This document shows, in pieces, positions 8,769 to 16,904 of a DNA stretch of 64,000 nt (its first letter is position 1; each line of letters begins with the position of its first letter). Source of the DNA: Streptococcus oralis (GTDB lineage Bacteria > Bacillota > Bacilli > Lactobacillales > Streptococcaceae); contig NZ_QEWJ01000006.1 in assembly GCF_004127215.1 (NCBI RefSeq), positions 62,001 to 126,000 on the forward strand. The letters are read 5' to 3'. The notes beneath the pieces were generated by a model, which saw only the letters and a list, made by a program, of their open reading frames with translations, had not been told where the DNA came from and ran no database searches. A program made the position numbers and the translations under genes.

Positions 8769-10607
8769 ATGAACAACTTGATCAAATCAAAACTAGAGCT
8801 CTTGCCGACCAGCCCTGGTTGTTACATTCACAAGGATAAAAATGGCACTATTATATATGTAGGAAAGGCTAAAAATCTGCGCAATCGCGTGCGGTCCTAT
8901 TTTCGTGGGAGTCATGATACCAAAACAGAGGCTCTGGTATCTGAAATTGTGGATTTTGAATTTATCGTCACTGAGTCAAATATTGAGGCGCTTCTCCTAG
9001 AAATCAACCTGATCAAGGAAAACAAGCCTAAATACAATATCATGCTCAAGGATGATAAGTCTTATCCGTTCATCAAGATTACCAACGAACGTTATCCACG
9101 CTTGATTATTACTCGTCAGGTCAAAAAGGATGGAGGTCTTTATTTTGGTCCTTATCCAGATGTCGGTGCGGCCAATGAAATCAAGCGGCTACTAGATCGA
9201 ATTTTCCCTTTTCGGAAATGTACCAATCCGCCGTCTAAGGTCTGTTTTTATTACCATATCGGTCAATGTATGGCCCACACTATCTGTAAAAAAGATGAGA
9301 CCTATTTCAAGTCCATGGCTCAGGAGGTTTCTGACTTCTTAAAAGGACAGGATGACAAAATCATCGATGACCTCAAGGGTAAAATGACAGTGGCAGCGCA
9401 AAGTATGGAATTTGAACGTGCGGCGGAATACCGTGATCTGATTCAAGCTATTGGGACGCTTCGGACCAAGCAACGGGTCATGGCCAAGGACCTCCAAAAC
9501 CGTGATGTCTTTGGCTACTATGTGGACAAGGGCTGGATGTGTGTTCAGGTTTTCTTTGTCCGTCAGGGCAAGCTCATCGAGCGAGACGTCAATCTCTTTC
9601 CCTACTACAATGATCCGGATGAGGATTTCTTGACCTATGTGGGACAATTCTATCAAGAAAAATCTCACCTGGTTCCCAATGAAGTATTGATTCCGCAGGA
9701 TGTTGACGAAGAAGCTGTCAAGGCTTTGGTGGATACCAAGATTGTCAAACCCCAGCGTGGAGAGAAAAAACAGCTGGTTAATCTAGCCATAAAAAATGCC
9801 CGTGTTAGTCTGGAGCAGAAGTTCAATCTTCTAGAAAAATCTGTCGAAAAGACTCAGGGAGCTATTGAAAATCTAGGTCGTTTGCTCCAAATCCCGACCC
9901 CAGTCCGTATTGAGTCCTTCGACAACTCCAACATCATGGGAACTAGTCCTGTTTCGGCCATGGTGGTCTTTGTCAACGGCAAGCCTAGCAAGAAGGATTA
10001 TCGTAAGTATAAAATCAAGACTGTGGTTGGACCAGACGACTATGCCAGTATGCGAGAGGTCATTCGCAGACGCTATGGCCGAGTACAGCGTGACAGTTTG
10101 ACTCCTCCAGATTTGATTGTCATCGATGGGGGACAAGGTCAGGTCAATATTGCCAAGCAAGTCATCCAAGAGGAACTGGGCTTGGATATTCCAATTGCAG
10201 GTCTGCAAAAGAATGACAAGCACCAAACCCATGAATTGCTCTTTGGCGATCCGCTTGAGGTGGTGGAGTTATCTCGCAATTCTCAGGAATTTTTCCTCCT
10301 CCAACGCATCCAAGATGAGGTGCACCGCTTTGCCATCACCTTCCACCGCCAACTGCGCTCCAAAAACTCCTTTTCATCCCAATTGGATGGGATTGACGGT
10401 CTAGGGCCTAAACGCAAGCAAAATCTCATGAAGCATTTCAAGTCTTTGACTAAAATCAAGGAAGCCAGTGTGGATGAGATTGTAGAAGTTGGAGTGCCAA
10501 GACTTGTCGCAGAGGCCGTGCAGAGGAAGTTGAACCCACAGGAAGAAGTGGAATTGGCTCAAGTGGCGGAAGAAAATATGGAAGTACTTCAATCATTACG
10601 TGAGTGA
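8769..10607 (+). CDS. uvrC: Excinuclease ABC subunit C
   Basis: Dual-incision nuclease of nucleotide-excision repair, acting with UvrA and UvrB; 612 aa. The N-terminal GIY-YIG nuclease domain covers about residues 12-90 ([25 protein letters not shown]). A cysteine-containing middle segment follows, then the UVR motif (about residues 200-235) that contacts UvrB. Next come the RNase H-like C-terminal nuclease ([16 protein letters not shown]) and a HhH2 tail ([17 protein letters not shown]). The frame extends 13 codons upstream, but that extension crosses the -10 box. ATG 8769 gives the family N-terminus [12 protein letters not shown]. Translation is probably leaderless. Confidence 0.94.
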   Translation: MNNLIKSKLELLPTSPGCYIHKDKNGTIIYVGKAKNLRNRVRSYFRGSHDTKTEALVSEIVDFEFIVTESNIEALLLEINLIKENKPKYNIMLKDDKSYPFIKITNERYPRLIITRQVKKDGGLYFGPYPDVGAANEIKRLLDRIFPFRKCTNPPSKVCFYYHIGQCMAHTICKKDETYFKSMAQEVSDFLKGQDDKIIDDLKGKMTVAAQSMEFERAAEYRDLIQAIGTLRTKQRVMAKDLQNRDVFGYYVDKGWMCVQVFFVRQGKLIERDVNLFPYYNDPDEDFLTYVGQFYQEKSHLVPNEVLIPQDVDEEAVKALVDTKIVKPQRGEKKQLVNLAIKNARVSLEQKFNLLEKSVEKTQGAIENLGRLLQIPTPVRIESFDNSNIMGTSPVSAMVVFVNGKPSKKDYRKYKIKTVVGPDDYASMREVIRRRYGRVQRDSLTPPDLIVIDGGQGQVNIAKQVIQEELGLDIPIAGLQKNDKHQTHELLFGDPLEVVELSRNSQEFFLLQRIQDEVHRFAITFHRQLRSKNSFSSQLDGIDGLGPKRKQNLMKHFKSLTKIKEASVDEIVEVGVPRLVAEAVQRKLNPQEEVELAQVAEENMEVLQSLRE

Positions 10608-10657
10608 ACAATAAAAAATATTGTTACTAAAAAATCTGTTAAAAGTGTTAAAGAAAC

Positions 10658-10663
10658 TATAAT
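10658..10663 (+). promoter_or_regulatory. -10 box of the LXG toxin operon
   Basis: TATAAT about 40 bp before the first gene; the -35 is weak. The gap before it also holds an AACAATA...TATTGTT hairpin that may end uvrC transcription. Confidence 0.4.
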
Positions 10664-10702
10664 TATGCTAAACTAGAAGCAACAGAAGATGTGAGGTGTA
10701 AG

Positions 10703-11131
10703 ATGACAAGTGACGCAGTATTAAGAAGCCAATATGACAGTCTCAAAGCCAAGCGTGACCGTTATAAGAAGGTTGCCAAAGGAATTTCTGATAATCAGTT
10801 GAATTATAAGCGTTCGACATCAGAAATGGATGATTACATTGACTATATCGATAGTATTACTAAAAAAATTGATGAGCAAAGTGGTTATTCCTATATAGAA
10901 AGTGCTTCAAGTAAACTAAAGACCAATCGAAATATCCTTCAAGAGTATGTTGATTTTGTCCAAAATTCGAACTCTTCTTTTATGGATCTTTATGATGAGT
11001 TGAATAGTCAAATAACCTCACTTCAATCCCAGATGGATGCAGTTAGGATTGAGTATAATAAAGGCAAAATAGGATTTGACAGATTGGGATTGGAAGAAAA
11101 TTGGACGGATGTATTTGGAGGATTATTTTAA
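10703..11131 (+). CDS. YwqH-like (DUF5082-type) small helical protein of a type VII LXG locus
   Basis: 142 aa from ATG 10703, which has a GTGAGGTG site; the frame opens at 10691. The protein is almost wholly helical, with heptad-like spacing and no signal peptide or membrane segment. Its length, coiled-coil character and place as first gene before a WXG-like protein and an LXG toxin match the B. subtilis ywqH-ywqI-ywqJ arrangement. Such partners are thought to bind the LXG helical domain and target the toxin to the type VII secretion machine. Family assignment is by context and composition. Confidence 0.65.
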   Translation: MTSDAVLRSQYDSLKAKRDRYKKVAKGISDNQLNYKRSTSEMDDYIDYIDSITKKIDEQSGYSYIESASSKLKTNRNILQEYVDFVQNSNSSFMDLYDELNSQITSLQSQMDAVRIEYNKGKIGFDRLGLEENWTDVFGGLF

Positions 11132-11134
11132 TCA

Positions 11135-11470
11135 ATGGATACGAATATTAATAGCATTACAGACCGTTTTACCCATGATACAATTCTCTATGATGATAGT
11201 GAACTAAATGACTTAATTTCACAACTTAAGAGTCTACATAATCTGATTAACTCGACTATCCCTGCACAAGTCAGAGCTTTGTCCCAAAAAGAATCTCTCT
11301 GGTCTGGTGAAACAAAGGAAAAGTATCTAGGATTAAAGGATTTTATCCAGCAGTATCAGGTTGATTTTGCGAATGCAATAGGCGAGTTGCATGAAGCGGT
11401 CGACGGTTTAGAAACTCTTTTTTATCACATAAAAGATGCGAACAAGATTAAGGAAATAGATAGTATATGA
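11135..11470 (+). CDS. WXG100-like / YwqI-like LXG partner protein
   Basis: 111 aa helical hairpin. It carries a WSG turn (SLWSGETKEKY, about residues 54-64) between two long helices, the hallmark of the WXG100/ESAT-6-like fold. Members of this group are co-secreted with, or act as targeting partners of, LXG toxins. It begins 3 bp after the previous stop and its own TGA overlaps the next ATG by 4 bp. The exact family name (DUF5344-like) is inferred. Confidence 0.65.
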   Translation: MDTNINSITDRFTHDTILYDDSELNDLISQLKSLHNLINSTIPAQVRALSQKESLWSGETKEKYLGLKDFIQQYQVDFANAIGELHEAVDGLETLFYHIKDANKIKEIDSI

Positions 11471-12117
11471 TTTTTTCATTGGAAGCATTATATGCCTTGT
11501 ATATGATTACAAATGATGGCTATAGCGAAGACCTTTTTCTGTTACCTTTACCTGGAAGAGCAGAAGAAGAAAAACTAGAACAGTTACAACAAGTTTTAGA
11601 GAAGGGGTATGAGGACCTTAAATCTATGGACTTGATAGATGAGAGTAATGAACCGACGACAGCTTGTATGGCAAGAGGTCTGTATCTTGAGCAATATCAA
11701 AAAGCTATATCCCATTGTGAAGTGGATCAACGCTATTATTGCGCTCAGCTGGTGGACTCTAATTCTTGGTATCATATTGTCATTGAGAAAGTCGATGACA
11801 ATGCTTTTACACTTAAGCGAATCCATAGTTTACAATTTCTTGGGATGACGATTCAACTTCATGATTTTTTGAGTGGTCAACATCCCGTAAGGGATACCAA
11901 TCCATTGGCTTCATCTTGGGAATCGTACTCACATGAACGATTGTTGATTTACTATAGAGAAAAACCTGCGCTGAATGTGCTAACATATTCTGCTAGGAAA
12001 AGGTCCACGGCTTATCTCTATTTAGAAGCTCCTTCAGGTATCTATCAATATGATATGATGAAGCAACAAATTCGTTCTTTAAATACAGAAGAAATGAAAA
12101 AAGAAATCATCAAGTAG
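11467..12117 (+). CDS. Uncharacterised LXG-locus protein (216 aa)
   Basis: Soluble protein starting MIFSLEALYALYM, translationally coupled to the WXG-like gene by an ATGA overlap. No signal peptide or membrane segment is seen. The N-terminal half (helical start, then a PLPGRAEEEKLEQLQ stretch and a Leu-rich repeat-free core) and a beta-rich C-terminal half suggest an ESX-type specific chaperone (EspG-like). That is a guess from position; DUF5081-like proteins occupy this slot in related loci. No catalytic motif was found. Confidence 0.6.
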   Translation: MIFSLEALYALYMITNDGYSEDLFLLPLPGRAEEEKLEQLQQVLEKGYEDLKSMDLIDESNEPTTACMARGLYLEQYQKAISHCEVDQRYYCAQLVDSNSWYHIVIEKVDDNAFTLKRIHSLQFLGMTIQLHDFLSGQHPVRDTNPLASSWESYSHERLLIYYREKPALNVLTYSARKRSTAYLYLEAPSGIYQYDMMKQQIRSLNTEEMKKEIIK

Positions 12118-12137
12118 TTGAAAGTGAGGGTAAAACC

Positions 12138-12614
12138 ATGCCAAAGATTAGTATTTCCTTGACAGAGCAAGAGGAACTCTTGTTAGCAGCGCGTGAGTTA
12201 GTTACGAGCACTAGCAATTTGACAAGTCAGCTACAGGGAGTGATTGAAAAAATACCTGCTGTCTGTAAAGAAGGTTCTCTTCAGTCACGATTAGATGAAT
12301 TACAATTAAGTCGATTTACAGCAAAAGCCCAAACCTTTCAATCCTTGACAGAACTCCTTTATAATCATATCCAGACGACTTATCGAGCTACGATAGATAC
12401 GGACAAACTCCTAGCGGCTGATATTGTTAATGCTGCCTTGGTAAATAAAGAACTTGATGCTGAGACTCGTAGAGCACTGGAGCAAGATCCACAAAAGGCT
12501 TTTGAGTTGACGCGTGATAATATCAAGGAAACTCAGTCCAAACCGGATTACAAGGGTCCAAAGTCAGAAGATGCCATCCTATACAGTGGACGTACCAATG
12601 AAGGAGGGGCTTGA
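12138..12614 (+). CDS. Uncharacterised LXG-locus helical protein (158 aa)
   Basis: Acidic, helix-rich protein starting MPKISISLTEQEELLLAAREL, with no motif I recognise. Its last codons carry the ribosome site (AAGGAGG at 12601-12607) of the LXG toxin gene. Its TGA (12612-12614) overlaps that gene's ATG by one base, so the two are translationally coupled. It is probably an adaptor or chaperone for the toxin. The ATG at 12138 follows a GTGAGGG site. Confidence 0.6.
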   Translation: MPKISISLTEQEELLLAARELVTSTSNLTSQLQGVIEKIPAVCKEGSLQSRLDELQLSRFTAKAQTFQSLTELLYNHIQTTYRATIDTDKLLAADIVNAALVNKELDAETRRALEQDPQKAFELTRDNIKETQSKPDYKGPKSEDAILYSGRTNEGGA

Positions 12615-14746
12615 TGACAGAGTATTACACGAATAAAAGCGACTTTGAAAATGGCAAGAATTTAGGCTTTTTGGAGAACAATGTTCAACAAGTTGTTGAC
12701 TTGCTCAATGATATTTCTAAAGCCGCAACCATTGTCCAAGAAAATGATCTATCAGCCCTTTATATTGCCCAAGGTGGTGCTACACTAGGCAAAGATATGC
12801 CAGAAAATGACTTTACGGAGGCTGAACACAAGGTTCTTAAAATTATGGACGCTTTGAAGGATATTCACCGCGAAGTCGTTCAAAATATTGAGAATAAATA
12901 TATTAGCGGACTTGAAGATGCTATGGAGTCTCTCAATAAGGTCAATGAAGGAAAGAATCAATACAAGTCAGACCACCTGACCTATCAGGAAAAAACGACC
13001 ACTTATATAAATAATGGGATGGCAGGACAGGTACAGACTACTACAACACAAACCAAACATTTTACCCTATCTGATATTTTAAATAGTGATAAAAGTCCGA
13101 TTCCAGCTGCAGCAGCTAAATACAGCGAAAAGTTGAGAGTTGCCAAGGAGCGTTTAAAAGAGCTTGAAAAATCAGACAAAGAAACGTATGATAAAATCAA
13201 GGATGTGACTGAACGGGAGCTGGTAGAAACCTTCTACCCGACCGAAATGGGTGAGTATAAGCGCCTTAAGTCTACCTAGTCTAAGGACAATGAACAGTGG
13301 CTGGGCTGGGTAGATACTGGTATCAAGGTGGTGGGTACAGTTGCCTTGATCGTCGGCACGGTTGCCTCAGGTGGTCTCTTAGCTCCTGCGAGCTTAGCTA
13401 TAGGCACGACTCTTTTAGGGGGCGAAGCTGCCTATCGAGCGATTTCAGGAGAGACCATTACAGGTGAGGTTCTGTCAACAGAGCAGAGATTGTGGGCCGG
13501 TGCAGAGGCAGTTACGACTCTAGCATCAGGTGGTATCGGTACCTATATGAAGGGTGCCAACCTGACAGAGCGCACTGTCTCGCAAGGCTTGCTAAATGCG
13601 GATAAGGCTGCTCGTTATGGAGCCAATGCCTACGATGTCGCCCAGTTTGGTCATGACTTCAATGAAGATCCGAAAATGGCGCTGACCAACCTTGCGACTA
13701 GTCAGCTAGTTGGTCGTACCATTGGTCACCTTGGAAACAAATACAAAGCTTTCCGAGCAAGTAAAACTGGCAATGTCGATATCCGTAGTGGTGAAGCGAC
13801 TGGCTTTAAAACCAACCTCAAAGATCGAGTCCGCACAGCTTGGACGGATATCAAGACTAAGACAGGTGATGTCAAGGTTCAAGTAGGAGAAGGTTTTGAT
13901 AACTTCAAGAACCGTGTTTCCAATGTGAAGAATCGAGCCATGGCTTCAGGGGCAGAGAAGGTATCTGAAAAACTTGAGAATCTCAATGCAGAGTTGGGAG
14001 TTCGAAAACAGAACTTCCAGCGAAATCTGGCAGCCATGCAAGGACAACGAGAACTGGAGTTTCAATTATCAGGAGAAACTCCTGGAATTGGTGTGACCGC
14101 CAACTATTCAGAAAGACTGGAGAACCTGACCAAAAAGATTCAGCAATTTTCTGTCGAACACAGACAAAAGATTCAGAACTTTGAAGGAAGAGGTGGGGGA
14201 AAGAATACTTCAAAACAATTGTTAAATCAAGAAGGTCTTTTTGATAATCCTGATCTTGAAAAGAGATATCAAAAATATGTACAAGGTAAACAAAAATTGG
14301 GGCTTGAACCTGAAAAAATTCGGGATCGTTTGGATTGGAAAGAGGCAAGCGATTATTATACTCAAAATTCTCCTCTTGCTCGAGGAAACAGATTTAATAA
14401 GACAGTTAAGGAAAGCGATTTGTATCAATATCATGAGTTGAATTTAGAGAGCGGAAAACGTCTAGATTCTTATGATCCTGATTTTGGGGAAATCATATCT
14501 CGTAAAGCTACAGATTTAGATAAGATTCAAGAGAAGACATTTAGAGGGTATTTAGAAGAAATTCACAAAAAATATTTTGTTGGTGAAACTATTCGTTCAA
14601 ATGCATATCCAGAGCTGGATGGCCTGAAGTTAAAAGGTAAATATATATTGGAAGTTCCCGCGAGTAATAGATTTTTGCCAGATATTGAGAGATATAAAAA
14701 TATTGCGAGAGAGTACGATGTTGAATTAAGATTTACGGAGGAATAG
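12614..14746 (+). pseudogene. LXG-domain polymorphic toxin (type VII effector) interrupted by an amber codon
   Basis: One continuous reading frame of 710 sense codons plus stop, broken only by TAG at 13277-13279 (codon 222). Residues 1 to about 215 are the helical LXG secretion domain. After the stop the same frame runs SKDNEQWLGW into a Gly/Ala-rich hydrophobic stretch and a pre-toxin-TG-like segment (YRAISGETITGEVLS). A helical linker and a C-terminal toxin (from about 14199) follow. The toxin has GKRLDSYDPDFGEIISRK and LKGKYILEVP, resembling restriction-endonuclease-fold toxins; that is an inference. The start is ATG 12614, not TTG 12611, from AAGGAGG spacing. As it stands only the 221-residue LXG half is made unless the TAG is read through or is a sequencing error. 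Confidence 0.8.
13348..14198 (+). repeat. Direct repeat copy 1: shared middle of the LXG toxin
   Basis: 851 bp, matched base for base by 15354-16204 at a constant offset of 2006. I count 13 substitutions (about 98.5% identity) and no gaps. Nearly all lie in the first 90 and last 240 bp; the centre is identical. The repeat ends exactly where the two toxin C-termini diverge. Confidence 0.95.
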
Positions 14747-14747
14747 A

Positions 14748-15221
14748 ATGGTATTGAATCCAAAAGTTGAAAAAGCTTTAAAGGAAATTAATTTTGTAGA
14801 AAGATATGAAAATATTTCTAAAAAATACAGTAGAGAAAGAACTCCAAAGGGAGAGGAGTTAGACTATTTTGATGGCGATTTTCTGATGGAGATTGTGGAA
14901 TTATTAGGCTATAAAGTTCATTATGATAAACGAGAACATTTTTTCTATATTGATTTGGAATCAATCGAAGAATTTCGATTTGGTTTCCATTTTGCTCTTG
15001 AGTTTGGTCGATTAGAATTAATTTGGGTTGTTTATGAAGGAGAGGAAGTGCTTCTTGGTTCTCCTTGGACTAGATATGCTAGGTTGATGATTGCGCGTGA
15101 TTATATTATAAAACAGCCAGTTATTTCCGACTACGTTGATTTTCGGGATGTCATGAAAATCGCTTTTGAAATGTATGAGGACTTTAAGCAAGCATTTTTG
15201 AAGATTTCTGGAGAGGAATAA
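14748..15221 (+). CDS. Probable immunity protein of the first LXG toxin
   Basis: 157 aa, soluble, acidic, rich in Glu, Tyr and Phe. It starts 1 bp after the toxin stop behind a GGAGG site. Position directly after a polymorphic-toxin C-terminus, small size and AT-rich composition matching the toxin tip all indicate the cognate immunity protein. I do not recognise the family. It stays intact although the toxin frame has an amber codon, as expected if immunity is retained against neighbours. Confidence 0.7.
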   Translation: MVLNPKVEKALKEINFVERYENISKKYSRERTPKGEELDYFDGDFLMEIVELLGYKVHYDKREHFFYIDLESIEEFRFGFHFALEFGRLELIWVVYEGEEVLLGSPWTRYARLMIARDYIIKQPVISDYVDFRDVMKIAFEMYEDFKQAFLKISGEE

Positions 15222-15255
15222 AATAAAAATTACAATTGACTCTAAGTTTATTTTT

Positions 15256-15286
15256 AAAATGTGATAGCCTAGTGTTATCACATTTT
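15256..15286 (+). terminator. Terminator after the first toxin-immunity cassette
   Basis: AAAATGTGATA and TATCACATTTT form an 11-bp stem around a 9-base loop. Transcription from the main promoter should stop here, leaving the second cassette unexpressed. Confidence 0.7.
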
Positions 15287-15294
15287 CATTGTTC

Positions 15295-15354
15295 TTCTAT
15301 TTCTCCACTAACGATGATATAGGTTACACTTCAGAGGCGGATTTTGATATCTAG
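15295..15354 (+). pseudogene. C-terminal scrap of another gene, fused to the orphan cassette
   Basis: In frame with the orphan toxin the DNA reads FYFSTNDDIGYTSEADFDI and then TAG at 15352-15354, directly before the repeat starts. It looks like the tail of an older immunity gene. This is based only on about 18 codons. Confidence 0.3.
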
Positions 15355-16204
15355 ATCGTCGGCACAGTTGCCTCAGGTGGTCTCTTAGCCCCTGCGAGCT
15401 TAGCTATAGGCACGACTCTTTTAGGGGACGAAGCTGCCTATCGAGCGATTTCAGGAGAGACCATTACAGGTGAGGTTCTGTCAACAGAGCAGAGATTGTG
15501 GGCCGGTGCAGAGGCAGTTACGACTCTAGCATCAGGTGGTATCGGTACCTATATGAAGGGTGCCAACCTGACAGAGCGCACTGTCTCGCAAGGCTTGCTA
15601 AATGCGGATAAGGCTGCTCGTTATGGAGCCAATGCCTACGATGTCGCCCAGTTTGGTCATGACTTCAATGAAGATCCGAAAATGGCGCTGACCAACCTTG
15701 CGACTAGTCAGCTAGTTGGTCGTACCATTGGTCACCTTGGAAACAAATACAAAGCTTTCCGAGCAAGTAAAACTGGCAATGTCGATATCCGTAGTGGTGA
15801 AGCGACTGGCTTTAAAACCAACCTCAAAGATCGAGTCCGCACAGCTTGGACGGATATCAAGACTAAGACAGGTGATGTCAAGGTTCAAGTAGGAGAAGGT
15901 TTTGATAACTTCAAGAACCGTGTTTCCAATGTGAAGAATCGAGCCATGGCTTCAGGGGCAGAGAAGGTATCTGAAAAACTCGAGAATCTCAATGCAGAGT
16001 TGGGAGTTCGAAAGCAAAATTTCCAGCGAAATCTAGCAGCCATGCAAGGACACCGAGAACTAGAGTTTCAATTATCAGGAGAAACTCCTGGAATTGGGGT
16101 GACCGCCAACTATTCAGAAAAACTGGAGAACCTGACTAAAAAGATTCAGCAATTTTCTGTCGAACACAGACAAAAGATTCAGAACTTTGAAGGAAGAGGT
16201 GGGG
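15354..16204 (+). repeat. Direct repeat copy 2: orphan LXG-toxin middle
   Basis: Second copy of 13348-14198, at offset 2006. It starts in mid-gene without the LXG domain and is immediately preceded by an in-frame TAG, so it has no normal start. Confidence 0.95.
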
Positions 16205-16480
16205 AAGCAGGCAAGCATGCAAGTCCTGAGTTTTTAGATGGTAAATTTACTGATCCTGAGGTTCAAGCTCGTTACGAAAGATACTTAGAAAGAAAAGCAA
16301 AACAAGGGGCAGTTCCTATTAATAGGGATGCTTTTGATGATTCACCGGGAGCAATACTAAGGCGCACTCCAAATGACTGAAGATTTGATTGAAAATCGTA
16401 AACATGGAAAATTCCAAAATAAGGGTAAATGGATCAATGAATCTATCGTGGATTATTGTAACGAAAGGCTAGGAAAATGA
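15355..16480 (+). pseudogene. Orphan (silent) toxin cassette without LXG domain
   Basis: Open from 15355 to TGA at 16378-16380, with no ATG at the repeat start; the earliest possible internal start is TTG 15496. It repeats the toxin middle, then diverges at GGEAGKHASPEFLDGKF to a short C-terminus different from copy 1. The sequence beyond continues in another frame from ATG 16373 to TGA 16480 (MTEDLIENRKHGKFQNKGKW, ending NERLGK). The toxin tip therefore appears shortened by deletion and frameshift. It is comparable to orphan modules of Rhs and CDI toxins, which serve as donors for tip exchange. Confidence 0.75.
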
Positions 16481-16797
16481 GTGTATTCGAAACAGAACAA
16501 ATTGATACAATGGGGATTACGAATGGGAATCTGGAGTTATTGATTATAGATACCTGTGATTGAAAATATGAAGATGAACATTTTGATTTGCTCGAAGACA
16601 AACTCAATCATTATCTTCTTTACCTTGATAGTAAGCAGTATGTTCAAAAGTATGGAGACAACTTTAATGAAATGATCATTTCAATCCATTTTATGTATGA
16701 TTTAGTTGAGAATGCGGTGAAGTATTTAAATGTCGTAGCACAACAACTAGTTGAAGCTAGATATAGCTTACATATTCACCATCCCGCTCTTTGTTAG
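16477..16797 (+). pseudogene. DUF6572-like immunity gene with a nonsense codon
   Basis: ATG 16477 overlaps the preceding TGA in an ATGA junction, as in a toxin-immunity pair. The frame reads MSVFETEQIDTMGIT and on to LELLIIDTCD. TGA at 16561-16563 (codon 29) follows, then KYEDEHFDLLEDKLNHYLLY in the same frame to the stop at 16797. The DUF6572 pattern, as I remember it, has a conserved Trp just before this acidic stretch, so TGA probably replaced TGG. DUF6572 proteins are typical small immunity proteins. It is inactive as read. Confidence 0.7.
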
Positions 16798-16842
16798 AAG
16801 TTACGGAGCCTTTAGTAGAGTTTGATAGTTAATATATAAAGC

Positions 16843-16862
16843 AAGACCGTGAAAACGGTCTT
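16843..16862 (+). terminator. Hairpin before the HNH-ATPase operon
   Basis: AAGACCG and CGGTCTT pair around GTGAAAA-like loop bases, then TTTTG. It insulates the next operon. Confidence 0.65.
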
Positions 16863-16865
16863 TTG

Positions 16866-16874
16866 TGGTATAAT
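16866..16874 (+). promoter_or_regulatory. Extended -10 promoter of the HNH-ATPase operon
   Basis: TGGTATAAT directly after the hairpin, 30 bp before the ATG at 16905, which has an AGAGGTG ribosome site. This gives the two-gene unit its own promoter. Confidence 0.6.
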
Positions 16875-16904
16875 TATGATTAAACTAAGGTTTAGAGGTG
16901 AAAA

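Noticed and set aside
13348-16204. Composite transposon flanked by direct repeats
   Set aside because: The repeats are coding parts of a toxin in frame; no transposase or terminal inverted repeats are present.
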